Below, one piece after another: positions 7,834 to 16,471 of a DNA stretch of 64,000 nt. The first letter of the stretch is position 1, and each line of letters starts with the position of its first letter. The translations under genes were made by a program, and so were the position numbers. Source of the DNA: Salinispora pacifica CNR114 (GTDB lineage Bacteria; Actinomycetota; Actinomycetes; Mycobacteriales; Micromonosporaceae); the NCBI RefSeq assembly GCF_000514775.1, contig NZ_AZWO01000017.1:62001-126000 (forward strand), written 5' to 3'. The notes under the pieces were generated by a model. It was not told the origin of the DNA. It saw only the letters and a list, made by a program, of their open reading frames with translations, and ran no database searches.

Positions 7834-9525
7834 TCAACGGCGGGCAGTGATGGTCGCGAGTAGTTCGGGCTGACGCCGGTCCAGCACGTCGCCGGCCAGG
7901 TAGGCGCCGAGCAGCGCCGCCCCCAGCCCGTACGCCGCGCCGACCGGCAGGGCCAGCCAGAGCCAGACGTCGCCGAGGAGCGCGGCGGCCACCACCATCG
8001 GGATCACCGCGACCGCCGAGGCGAGCATGGACAGAATGGCCAGGAAGCTGCGGGCCACCCCGGCGCCGCTGTTCATCGCGAACGGGTTGCTCGTCTCCGG
8101 CAAGGAGTACGCCCCGAGTACCGACAGCAGGGTGTTGACCGCGAGCCCGGCGCCGAAGGTGGCGAGCAGGCTCCCCGCCGTCAGGCCGATCCACCCCGGC
8201 TGCCCCAGCACCAGGAGGGCGAGCACCCCGGAGATGACCAGAACCAGCGGCAGCAGGTAGAGCGAGAACGCCGCCATCCGGGCCCGCAGCTCCACCGCGC
8301 CGGGCACCCCCACCACCACGTGCGCCGCGTACGCGCTGCCGTCGAAGCCGAACTGGTTGGCCAGGGTCGCGGCGGCGAGCACCCCGACGAAGACCATGGA
8401 GAGAGTGACCAGGACCGGGGACGAGCTTTCCGGGGTGCCGCCGCCCCTGGTGAGGCTGGCGCTGCCGAGGTTGAGCATGACCGGGACGAAGAGGCCGACC
8501 ACGGCCAGCGTGATCAGGTTCGCCCGTCGGCGGGCGTCCCGCCACCAGTACCGCGCCTCCCGCGCCACCAACGCGCCGAAGCGGCCCCGGGGAAGCCAGT
8601 CCAGCAGCCGGGGGAAGAGCTGCGTGACAGCGGTGCCGGTCGCCGGTGACCGGGTTGACGTCCGGCCGCTGCTCGCGGTGCCGATCATCGCCGACTCCAG
8701 CGAGCGGGACCACCAGACCAGCAGCGCCACCACGGTCACCGCCGTGATCAGCAGCTTCACCGGTGCGGCCCAGACCCGCCCCTGCGCGACCTCGATGCCG
8801 ATCGTCCACGGCGCGCCGAACGGTGTCCAGCCGACCACCGCCGCCACCGCGGCCAGCCGGTCCCAGTCCGTGTCCCGCAGCGCGGCGACGGCGGCCAGCT
8901 GCACCGGCGCGATCAGGGCGGCAGCCCCGGCCAGCAGGACCGCGGCCAGGTCGCGAACCCGACGCGAACGCAGCATGGTGGCGAAGGCGCTGGTGATGGC
9001 GCGGGCAGCGGCGACGCAGAGCAGTAGGCCGGCCAGCACCCCGACCGCCTGCGTGAGGGCGGCCGGCCATCCGCCGAAGATACCCGCGGTGAAGATCAAA
9101 CCGCTGGAGGCCAGCAGCCCGGCGACCGCCGGGACGCTGACCAGCGCCGCCGCGAAGAGACCGGTGACCAAGGTCCGGCGGGGCAGCGGAAGCAGCGCGA
9201 AGCGGGCCGGGTCCAGCGTCTCGTCGACCCCGAAGAAGATCAGCGGCAGCAGGAGCCAGCCCAGCACCAGCAGACCGCCGCCCAGGGCCGCCAGCAGCGT
9301 CGCGTACTGGTCGTTGCCGGCGAGGCCCGGGGCGGCGAAGAGGGAGAAGCCGAAGACAGCGGACCAGAGCCCAACGGCCGCGCCGACCGCGAAGAGGCCG
9401 ACTCGCCAACCCTGTCCCCGGAAGTTGTTGCCCAGCACCCGCAGCTTGAGCCGGACGAAGTGCCAGGCCGAGACCCGCCGACCCGCCCCCACGTCGGATC
9501 CCGCGTCGGTCACCGCGACAGCCAC
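7834..9525 (-). CDS. ABC exporter, large permease subunit
   Basis: A 563-residue integral membrane protein with about twelve hydrophobic segments in two halves, resembling large ABC-2 type permeases of actinomycetes. It starts with GTG 9525, inside the end of the ATPase gene (16-bp overlap), so the two are expressed together. An internal stretch near residues 85-105 (FFGVDETLDPARFALLPLPR) matches the cytoplasmic loop seen in this uncharacterised exporter group. The substrate is unknown. Confidence 0.8.
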   Translation of the reverse strand: MAVAVTDAGSDVGAGRRVSAWHFVRLKLRVLGNNFRGQGWRVGLFAVGAAVGLWSAVFGFSLFAAPGLAGNDQYATLLAALGGGLLVLGWLLLPLIFFGVDETLDPARFALLPLPRRTLVTGLFAAALVSVPAVAGLLASSGLIFTAGIFGGWPAALTQAVGVLAGLLLCVAAARAITSAFATMLRSRRVRDLAAVLLAGAAALIAPVQLAAVAALRDTDWDRLAAVAAVVGWTPFGAPWTIGIEVAQGRVWAAPVKLLITAVTVVALLVWWSRSLESAMIGTASSGRTSTRSPATGTAVTQLFPRLLDWLPRGRFGALVAREARYWWRDARRRANLITLAVVGLFVPVMLNLGSASLTRGGGTPESSSPVLVTLSMVFVGVLAAATLANQFGFDGSAYAAHVVVGVPGAVELRARMAAFSLYLLPLVLVISGVLALLVLGQPGWIGLTAGSLLATFGAGLAVNTLLSVLGAYSLPETSNPFAMNSGAGVARSFLAILSMLASAVAVIPMVVAAALLGDVWLWLALPVGAAYGLGAALLGAYLAGDVLDRRQPELLATITARR

Positions 9526-10277
9526 GCCAGCTCCTCACCGGTCGCGGTGCGTCCACCGACGACCGTCACGAAGACCTGCTCCAGCGTCTGCTCCCCGCGG
9601 ACCTCGTCCAGGGTGCCGACCCGCTTGATGGCGCCGTCGGCGAGGATCGCCACGTGCGAGCAGAGCCGTTCCACGACCTCCATCACGTGACTGGAGAAGA
9701 CGACCGTGCCGCCGCCGGTGACGTACCGTGCGAGGATGTCGCGGATCAGCGCCGCCGACACCGGGTCGACCGCCTCGAACGGCTCGTCCAACACGAGCAG
9801 CCGGGGGCCGTGCAGCAGTGCGCAGGCCAGGCCGATCTTTTTTTTCATCCCGGCCGAATAGTCCACCACCAGGGTCCGCCCGGCGTCGGCGAGCGCGAGC
9901 ACGTCCAGCAGCTCCGCCGCGCGTTGGTCGACCACCGCCGGGTCCATGCCACGCAACAGGCCGTGGTACGCGAGTAGCTCGGCGCCGCTGAGCCGGTCGA
10001 AGAGGCGTATGCCGTCGGGCATGACGCCGAGGAGTTGCTTCGCCCGTACCGGGTCGGCCCAGACGTCGTGGCCGAGCACCCAGGCACCGCCGGCATCTGG
10101 TCGGAGCAGCCCCACGGCCATTGACAGCGTGGTCGTCTTGCCGGCGCCGTTGGGTCCGAGGAGCCCGTAGAACGAGCCGGCCGGCACGGTCAGGTCAACG
10201 CCGGCCACCGCCGTCTTCGCGTCGAAGCGCTTCACCAGACCACGCAGCGCGAGGGCGGGGGGCTGCTCTGCTGTCAT
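9510..10277 (-). CDS. ABC transporter ATP-binding protein
   Basis: A 255-residue nucleotide-binding subunit. Walker A is GPNGAGKTTT, the signature YSAGMKKKIGLA, and Walker B LLVLDEPFEAVDP followed by the switch His in VVFSSHVMEV. The AGMKKK variant of LSGGQ is typical of exporters that pair with ABC-2 permeases. The three Lys codons lie in a run of eight A residues (9838-9845 on the opposite strand), which is unusual at this GC content. The gene is cotranscribed with the permease downstream. Confidence 0.92.
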   Translation of the reverse strand: MTAEQPPALALRGLVKRFDAKTAVAGVDLTVPAGSFYGLLGPNGAGKTTTLSMAVGLLRPDAGGAWVLGHDVWADPVRAKQLLGVMPDGIRLFDRLSGAELLAYHGLLRGMDPAVVDQRAAELLDVLALADAGRTLVVDYSAGMKKKIGLACALLHGPRLLVLDEPFEAVDPVSAALIRDILARYVTGGGTVVFSSHVMEVVERLCSHVAILADGAIKRVGTLDEVRGEQTLEQVFVTVVGGRTATGEELAWLSR

Positions 10278-10319
10278 GGGTACGACCGTAGTAGCCCTGA
10301 CCCAGCCGGCTGTTCCTGA

Positions 10320-11957
10320 TCACGGTCGCAGGGCTTCGGGGGTGTGCAGGCGGAGCATCGTGGCGCCGACATCGGTTGGGACGCTGCGGCGGGTGGCCGT
10401 CGACACCGCCACCATGACGGTGAAGGCGAGCGGGACCGTCCAGGCGGCCGGTTGCGCGAGGAGTGCGGCCGGCCACCCGGCCAGCGGCGGGCCGAGCACG
10501 GTCACCAGTACCGCCCCGGCCGCGGCGCCCCCACCGACGAGCACCCCGACGGCGGCGCCACGGGCGGTCAGCCCCCGCCACCAGATGCCCAGGACCAGCA
10601 GCGGGCAGAAGCTCGACGCGGCCACCGCGAACGCCAGCCCCACCACCTGTGACACCTCCAGCCCGGAGACGTTGAGCGCGAACACCGTGGGCACGCTGCC
10701 GGCGAGCACGGTGGCGAGTCGGAACCCGCGCACCGAGCCGCGGCCCAGCACATCCGTGGAGATCACTCCGGCGACGCTGGTGAGCAGGCCGGAGGAGGTG
10801 GAGAGGAACGCCGCGAACGCGCCGGCGGCGACCAGCGCGGCGAGGAGCCGGCCGGTGGTCCCCGTACCCAGTGCCGCGCCGGGCAGGAGCAGCACCACCG
10901 CGTCGGTCTCCCCCGTGAGCAGCAGGTGCGGGGTGTAGATCCGGCCGAGTGCCCCATAGACGGTCGGCAGCAGGTAGAAGGCGCCGACCAGGGCCAGGAC
11001 CACCAGGGTGGTGCGGCGGGCGGCGGCGCCATCCGGGTTGGTGTAGAAGCGCGCCAGCACGTGCGGTAGGCCCATCGTCCCGAGGAAGGTGGCGAGGATC
11101 AGCGAGTAGGTGGTGAACAGGCCCTGGTCGTCGGCTTCGGTGCCGGGTAGCAACCAGTCGGCTGGGTCGGTGGCGACCCCGGCCACGTCGGGCACCGGTT
11201 GCCCGGCGGCGAAGGTCAGCTCGTCACCGGGGCGTACCTGCCGCAGCTGGCCGTCGGGGAGGGCGAGGGTGGCGGGATGTTCGACCACGACGGTGGTCGC
11301 GGTGCGGAAGGTCGGACCCTCCGGTGGGGTCACCGCCGGGCGGGCGTCGGCCTGCCACTGCAACACCAGGAAGATCGCCGGTATGGCGAGAGCGGTCAGC
11401 TTGAGCCAGTACTGGAACGCCTGGACGAAGGTGATCGCCCGCATGCCGCCGAGCGCCACGTTCGCGGTGACCACCGCCGCGACCAGGAGGGCGCCCAGCG
11501 GGTAGGGCGAGCCGGTCAACGTGGCCATGGTCAGCCCGGCGCCCTGCAGTTGGGGGACGAGGTAGAGCCAACCAATGAAGATCACGAAGGCGGTGGCGAG
11601 GGTGCGCAGCCGCCGGGAGCCCAGCCGGAGCTCACAGAAGTCGGGCAGGGTGAACGCCCCGGAGCGGCGCAGCGGCGCGGCGACGAAGAGCAGCAGCGCC
11701 AGGTACCCGGCGGCGAAGCCGACCGGATACCAGAGCACGTCCACGCCGTGCTTGAGGATTAGACCGGCGACGCCGAGGAAGCTCGCCGCTGACAGGTACT
11801 CCCCGCCGATCGCGGCGGCGTTCCAGGTCGGGCTGACCGCCCGGGACGCCACCAGGAAGTCCGAGGTGGTGCGGGCTAGGCGCAGACCGTAGAAGCCGAT
11901 GCCGACGGTGATCAGGGTGACCGCGACGATCGCCGAAGCGACGTAACCGTTGCCCAC
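10320..11957 (-). CDS. Sodium:solute symporter (SSS family), second copy
   Basis: A 545-residue symporter with the family start DFLVASRAVSPTWNA and GGEYLSAASFLG, and about 13 membrane helices. Compared with the protein at 1431-3104 it has an extra hydrophilic loop of about 60 residues near residue 210. I choose GTG 11957, two bases after the stop of the upstream membrane gene and eight bases after GGAG; the longer open frame reads through that gene out of frame. A LytTR-type two-component pair lies 1.4 kb away and may control it, as in other carboxylate-responsive systems. Confidence 0.87.
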   Translation of the reverse strand: MGNGYVASAIVAVTLITVGIGFYGLRLARTTSDFLVASRAVSPTWNAAAIGGEYLSAASFLGVAGLILKHGVDVLWYPVGFAAGYLALLLFVAAPLRRSGAFTLPDFCELRLGSRRLRTLATAFVIFIGWLYLVPQLQGAGLTMATLTGSPYPLGALLVAAVVTANVALGGMRAITFVQAFQYWLKLTALAIPAIFLVLQWQADARPAVTPPEGPTFRTATTVVVEHPATLALPDGQLRQVRPGDELTFAAGQPVPDVAGVATDPADWLLPGTEADDQGLFTTYSLILATFLGTMGLPHVLARFYTNPDGAAARRTTLVVLALVGAFYLLPTVYGALGRIYTPHLLLTGETDAVVLLLPGAALGTGTTGRLLAALVAAGAFAAFLSTSSGLLTSVAGVISTDVLGRGSVRGFRLATVLAGSVPTVFALNVSGLEVSQVVGLAFAVAASSFCPLLVLGIWWRGLTARGAAVGVLVGGGAAAGAVLVTVLGPPLAGWPAALLAQPAAWTVPLAFTVMVAVSTATRRSVPTDVGATMLRLHTPEALRP

Positions 11958-11959
11958 AC

Positions 11960-12349
11960 TCAGCGCTCCGGCCGCTGGATCAGGTCGGTGAAGTCCTGCT
12001 CGTTGCGTTCGGCCAGGCGCACGTACGCCCAGCCGACCAGGACCAGGAACGGGAAGGGAAGCACTCCGAGTAGCACCCACGGCAGGTGCACCCCGAGCAC
12101 GGTGACCCGGCTGACCGATGGCGCGATGGCGAACAGCCACGGCAGGCCGCCGAGCCCGACGGCCACCACCAGCCAGAGCCGCAACGCCAGGGAGAGTTGC
12201 GCCCGGACCAGGCCGCGGACCAGAGCCGCACCGACCCGGGTCTGCTCGGCGAGCTCGGTGCGGGGGTGCTCGCTGTCGGACTCGCGCCGGACCACATCGG
12301 CCAGCACGATGCGGGTCCGCGCGGAAACGCGGTCATCGGCGGCGACCAC
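11960..12349 (-). CDS. Small two-helix membrane protein, symporter partner
   Basis: A 129-residue protein with a charged N-terminal half and two membrane helices (LSLALRLWLVVAVGLGGLPW and HLPWVLLGVLPFPFLVLVGW), then AYVRLAERNEQDF. It stops two bases before the symporter start. The layout equals that of DUF485 proteins although the sequence differs, so it is probably the accessory subunit. GTG 12349 is the first usable start; the ribosome-binding site is weak. Confidence 0.75.
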   Translation of the reverse strand: MVAADDRVSARTRIVLADVVRRESDSEHPRTELAEQTRVGAALVRGLVRAQLSLALRLWLVVAVGLGGLPWLFAIAPSVSRVTVLGVHLPWVLLGVLPFPFLVLVGWAYVRLAERNEQDFTDLIQRPER

Positions 12350-12419
12350 CCCGGCAGTCTCGCTCGATTCCGGGGAAAGTCAAGCGCTGCCCAGCTGCCG
12401 GTAGCGCATCGCACCGCCC

Positions 12420-12459
12420 TGTGGATAACTTGTGCATAAGCGTTCCTTCTTGTGGATAA
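12420..12459. promoter_or_regulatory. Cluster of three DnaA-box-like 9-mers
   Basis: TGTGGATAA occurs at 12420-12428 and 12451-12459, each the exact complement of the DnaA box TTATCCACA. A one-mismatch copy, TGTGCATAA, is at 12431-12439. All three have the same orientation within 40 bp, in the divergent gap between a membrane-protein gene and the prepilin peptidase. Position 12350-12575 holds no other gene that I can see. Confidence 0.4.
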
Positions 12460-12575
12460 CTTCGACCCGCGGCCGCGCTGACCTGCGGTGGGAGCTGTGG
12501 ACCGGCGCGGGCGAGACGCCGGGGCGGGACGGGCGAAGACGCCGGGGCGAGGCGGGTGGACGCTACGCTCCCGCC

Positions 12576-13299
12576 GTGCTGCTCCCCCTCGTTGCCGCCG
12601 TCGCCGGTGCCGGCTGGGGGCTGCTGCTGCCCGGGCTGATTGACCGATACGCGGTCTACTGGCCGAGCGGTCGGCCCCGGCCGGCCTGGCGGAGCGCCTG
12701 CCCGGACTGCGCCGGTGCACGGTCACCCTGGTGGCGGGCACCCCGGCGGTGCCCGGACTGTCGGCGCCCACTGACCCCGGGATGGGCGGTCACCGTGCCC
12801 CTCACCGCCGCCGTCACCGGCATCGTGGGGGGGCGGCGTCGGAGCCACCTGGGTGCTGCCGGCGTTTCTGCTGCTCGCCGCCCTCGGGGTGCCACTGGCC
12901 GCGGTCGACCTGCGGGTGCTGCGGCTACCCGACCCGTTGGTGGGGGCCGTCGCCGGCGGTGGGCTGGCGCTACTGCTGCTCGCCGCGGTGGCCGACCCGG
13001 CGTTCCCGGCGCTGGGCCGGGCCCTGCTCGCCGCCGCACTCTGCGGGGTCGGCTACCTGTCGCTCACGCTGCTGCCCCGGTCCCAACTCGGTTTCGGCGA
13101 CGTGAAGCTCGGTGCGGCGCTCGGGCTCTACCTCGGCTGGCTGGGGTGGCCGACCGTGGTCACCGGGGTTCTACTCGCCCCGCTGGTCAACCTTCCGCTG
13201 GTCGGCGTCCTGCTGGTGACTGGTCGTGCGGGCCGGCGAACCCCCATCCCGTACGGGCCGGCGATGCTCGGGGCGGCGATCGTCGCCGTGGTGCGCTAG
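12576..13299 (+). pseudogene. Prepilin peptidase (A24) interrupted by a frameshift
   Basis: Leader peptidase/methylase for type IV pilins or related secretion. The N-terminal part (GTG 12576 onward) has the membrane segment LLLPLVAAVAGAGWG and the zinc-type CPDC...CPDC pairs. The catalytic core is in another frame: first Asp in AVDLRVLRLPD and second in QLGFGDVKLGAALG. The frames join at a run of seven G at 12827-12833. Removing one G gives one continuous protein of about 240 residues. This is either a real disruption, phase variation at the G tract, or a sequence error. If the downstream part is used alone, it starts near 12853. Confidence 0.75.
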
Positions 13300-13304
13300 C
13301 CGGA

Positions 13305-14057
13305 TCAGCGGGCCCAGTCCTGCTTGGCCGCCCGGATCAGCTTCTCCTTCAGCTCGCGGGTGTGCCGTCGGCTGACTGGCAACTCGGTCACGTCGACCAC
13401 CACCACGTAGCCGGAGTTCACCAGCCGTAGCTCGGCGATGAGCCGTAGCTGGACCAGGTAGGAGCGGTGGATTCGGACGAAGCCGGCGTCAGCCCACCGC
13501 TCGGCGAGGGTCGCCAAGGAGACCCGGACCAGGTGGGAACCGTCGGTGGTGTGCAGTCGCACGTAGTCACCCTGCGCCTCCACCCAGCGCACCGCCGACC
13601 GGGGCAGCATCCGGGTCGTCCCGGCCAGCTCGACCGGGATGGTCGGGTCCTCATCCGGTGCCGGCGCCGCCGGCTGCGGGGGCACCCGCCGCGCTCCGAC
13701 CACCCGGCGCAGCGACTCGGCCAACCGTTGCGCCCGGACCGGTTTGCGGACGTAGTCCGTCGCACCCAGGTCGAACGCGTCCACCGCGCCGTCGTCGTAG
13801 GCGGTGACGAAGACGATGGCCGGCGGCCGGGCGAAGCGGCGGAGGACCCGGGCCAGCTCCATCCCGTCCAGCCCCGGCATCCGGATGTCCAGGAAGACCA
13901 CGTCCACATCGCCGTCGCGAAGCACCCGTAGCGCCTCGGTGGCGTCACCGGCGGTGTGTAGTCGGGCGACCCGTGGGTCGCCCCGCAGGTGGTACGCCAG
14001 CTCGTCGAGGGCCGGTGGTTCGTCGTCAACCGCCAGGACCCGGAGGAACCCGGTCAC
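13305..14057 (-). CDS. LytTR-family response regulator
   Basis: A 250-residue response regulator. The receiver domain has VDDEP near the start, phosphoacceptor Asp in VVFLDIRMPG and Lys in DYVRKPV. The C-terminal LytTR DNA-binding domain has VRWVEAQGDYVRLHT and FVRIHRSYLVQL. Its ATG overlaps the kinase stop by four bases. LytTR regulators in actinomycetes and enterobacteria often control transporters for small carboxylates; the nearby symporter at 10320-11957 is the likely target. Confidence 0.92.
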   Translation of the reverse strand: MTGFLRVLAVDDEPPALDELAYHLRGDPRVARLHTAGDATEALRVLRDGDVDVVFLDIRMPGLDGMELARVLRRFARPPAIVFVTAYDDGAVDAFDLGATDYVRKPVRAQRLAESLRRVVGARRVPPQPAAPAPDEDPTIPVELAGTTRMLPRSAVRWVEAQGDYVRLHTTDGSHLVRVSLATLAERWADAGFVRIHRSYLVQLRLIAELRLVNSGYVVVVDVTELPVSRRHTRELKEKLIRAAKQDWAR

Positions 14058-15289
14058 GACCCCGCCCGTACGCCGGGATGGAACTTCGGCACCCGCATGC
14101 TCACCCGCGTACCCAAGCCGAGGCCGGTCTCCACCACCAGGCCGAACTCGTCCCCGAAAACCGCCCGGAGCCGTTCGTCAACATTGGACAAACCCACCTG
14201 CCCGCCCGGCGTCCCCGTCGGGGCGCTTCCGGCGGCGGCCAGTTCGGCGATGCCGGCGGCCAGCGTGGCCGGATCCATCCCCACCCCGTCGTCCTCCACC
14301 GTGATGTGGCACTCGGTGCCCGCGTCCCGGGCCTCGATGCTCACCATGCCTGTGCCGGGCTTGCCGGACAACCCGTGCCGTACCGCGTTCTCCACCAGTG
14401 GTTGCAGACAGAGGAACGGCAGGGTCACCGGCAGTACCTCGGGGGCGACCTGGAGTCGCACCTGGAGCCGCTCGCCGAATCGGGCCCGTTCGATGGCCAG
14501 GTAGTGATTGATCGACCGGAGTTCCTCGGCCAGGGTGGTGAAGTCGCCGTGCGCCCGGAACGAGTAGCGGGTGAACTCGGCGAACTCGAGGATCAACTCC
14601 CGGGCTCGGTCCGGGTCGGTGCGGACGAAGGACCCGATCGCCGTCAGCGCGTTGTAGATGAAGTGTGGGCTGATCTGTGCCCGCAGCGCGCGGACCTCGG
14701 CGCGGGCCAGCCGCTCTCGGGAGGAGTCCAGCTCGGCGAGGGCGAGCTGGCTACCGGCCCAGTGCGCGGTCTCCAGCGTCGCCTGCACCAGGCCGGGCGC
14801 GGGTGCCCCGTCCGCGATGGCCAACAGTGCCCCGACAATCCGCCGGTCCGCGCCGGTCAACGGTGCGACCACGGCACCCCGGACCGGGCAGTCCACCCGG
14901 TCGCAGGGCAGCTCCGCCTCCCCGAGCACGGTCGACCGGCCGGCCGCCGCGACCCGGCGGGCCGCCGCGACGAGCTGGGCCTGGTGGTGTGCGCCGCGCC
15001 CGTCGAGGGCGAGCAACGCCGCGGTGTCGGTCAGCGCCAGCCCGGCCGCCCCAACCAGGGCCCGGAGGTGACGTACGGCCTTGGCGGCGTTCGTGGCGGT
15101 CAGCCCGGCGCGGAGCGGCTCGGCGGCGAGGCCGGCGGTGTGCAGCACCTCGTAGGTGGCCCGCTGGGTGGCGGTGGCGATGGTGCGGTGGCCGCGCGGG
15201 CGCAGCACCGCGACGAGGGTCGCCGTCAGCGCGGTCGCCAGTGCGACGACACCGAGGACGGCGGAGAGGCTGCCACTCACGGAGTGCAT
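14054..15289 (-). CDS. LytS-type sensor histidine kinase
   Basis: A 411-residue kinase. It has a single N-terminal membrane helix (LSAVLGVVALATALTATLVA), a GAF-like sensor region with a CDRVDCPVRG Cys pair, the His_kinase domain with phosphoacceptor in QISPHFIYNAL, and an ATPase domain with VENAVRHGL and VEDDGVGMD. I choose ATG 15289, just before the helix; the longer frame adds a Pro/Arg-rich extension. It lies in a two-gene operon with the LytTR regulator. Confidence 0.88.
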   Translation of the reverse strand: MHSVSGSLSAVLGVVALATALTATLVAVLRPRGHRTIATATQRATYEVLHTAGLAAEPLRAGLTATNAAKAVRHLRALVGAAGLALTDTAALLALDGRGAHHQAQLVAAARRVAAAGRSTVLGEAELPCDRVDCPVRGAVVAPLTGADRRIVGALLAIADGAPAPGLVQATLETAHWAGSQLALAELDSSRERLARAEVRALRAQISPHFIYNALTAIGSFVRTDPDRARELILEFAEFTRYSFRAHGDFTTLAEELRSINHYLAIERARFGERLQVRLQVAPEVLPVTLPFLCLQPLVENAVRHGLSGKPGTGMVSIEARDAGTECHITVEDDGVGMDPATLAAGIAELAAAGSAPTGTPGGQVGLSNVDERLRAVFGDEFGLVVETGLGLGTRVSMRVPKFHPGVRAGS

Positions 15290-15647
15290 CCTGGCCGGTG
15301 CCGGCCGGAGTGCCAAGGGCTCCGGCGTAGACCGCTGGATGGTTGAGGCCAGCTCTGCTACCGGACTACGCTGCGTGAGCGTCGGATGCGCTGTCGATGG
15401 TTCGCGACGAGGCTCGGCCCTGTTCGACCGGCTGGACGGTGATTCCAGCCGAGCGGGGGCCGAACACGTATCGGGGTCAGCGCGGGTGAACAGCACGGTT
15501 TCTTTGCGTACCGCGAGGTCGTGCGGTGTAGGCGGGCTGGCCGCGGGGTGACCACCGTCTGGTGACGGGTCGGAAGCGGACGGTGGTCACCCCGCGTCTG
15601 ATCAGTGCCCGCCTGGCACGACGTGCCACTGGAAATCGACGATGGTG

Positions 15648-15869
15648 TTACTTCGCGCCGGTAAGGGCGACCAGGGCGTTCGCGGTCCGGAAGTACGGGT
15701 TGCGGCCGAGGTCGCCGACGGTGGTGATGTTGAAGGCTTCCTTGAGCAGCTTGGCGTCGCCGTCGCTGACGCCGGAGAGGGCGGACACCGGGGCGTCGAC
15801 GATCTCGGTGAGGGTCTTGTCCTGGTAGGCCTTGTCAACCAGCTTGCCGAGGTCGGCGGTGACGGGCAT
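15648..15869 (-). CDS. Small conserved actinobacterial protein, helix-hairpin-helix-like
   Basis: A 73-residue protein, MPVTADLGKLVDKAYQDKTL at the start, then ALSGVSDGDAKLLKEAFNI and TVGDLGRNPYFRTANALVAL. The GVSDGDAKLLKEAFNITTVGDL pattern resembles the helix-hairpin-helix of RNA-polymerase-alpha and radC-like proteins. AAGGAG stands seven bases before ATG 15869. Similar small proteins occur in Streptomyces and Micromonospora, without known function. Confidence 0.75.
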   Translation of the reverse strand: MPVTADLGKLVDKAYQDKTLTEIVDAPVSALSGVSDGDAKLLKEAFNITTVGDLGRNPYFRTANALVALTGAK

Positions 15870-16471
15870 GCGCACTCCTTTGCCACTCCGGCCGGAGGCT
15901 CCGGCCGGATACGGATGAACCTGCCAAATTAGAACACGGCCACTTCGTCTGATTCCACTGTGGATCTTTGACGAGTTGGGCACTTTCCTCGCCGGAGTGA
16001 GGTGAGGACCTCGTTGCTGGCGGCGCCACCAGGTAGTCGGCGGCTCGTCGCGTCCCACCGCCACGGTGCCGTAGGTGGACCGCCCGGAGCCGCACAAGGT
16101 GACGGTAGCGCCGTGCTCCTGGATGGTCGAGTCGGGCTCGGTGGCTGTCCATTCTTGCCGGCGTGGGCTCGGCGACGACCGTCCGGGACGGTGCGCACCG
16201 TGCTGGCCACACTGTCCAGGATGGAATTCGAGTACATTCGCGACCGCGCCCTGGAAGGCTACGGTCCGCCGCACCCGCGGCGTCGGCGAGTGACTGATCG
16301 GCCACTCATCTGGGTGAACACACGTAGCGGAAACATCCCACAAAATTAATCCATGGCGGTCTTTGGTCTGACCTTGTCCGTACCTCTACTATGCCCGGAC
16401 GGGATTCCCTCAACAGGCGAACCGGGCGGGATCGTCCTGCAACGGCGCCGACCCCCCCGAAAGGACCCCCC
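15870..16471. other. 602-bp intergenic region
   Basis: Divergent gap between the small helix-hairpin-helix-like gene and the M64 protease. Open frames here lack ribosome-binding sites and known motifs. The last 100 bases before the protease are lower in GC and may hold its promoter; AAAGGA precedes that gene's ATG. I see no repeat, RNA gene or recognisable remnant. Confidence 0.5.

Noticed and set aside
9838..9845. T8 run as a frameshift site in the ABC ATPase gene
   Set aside because: The frame is intact across it and encodes the AGMKKK signature expected for the family.
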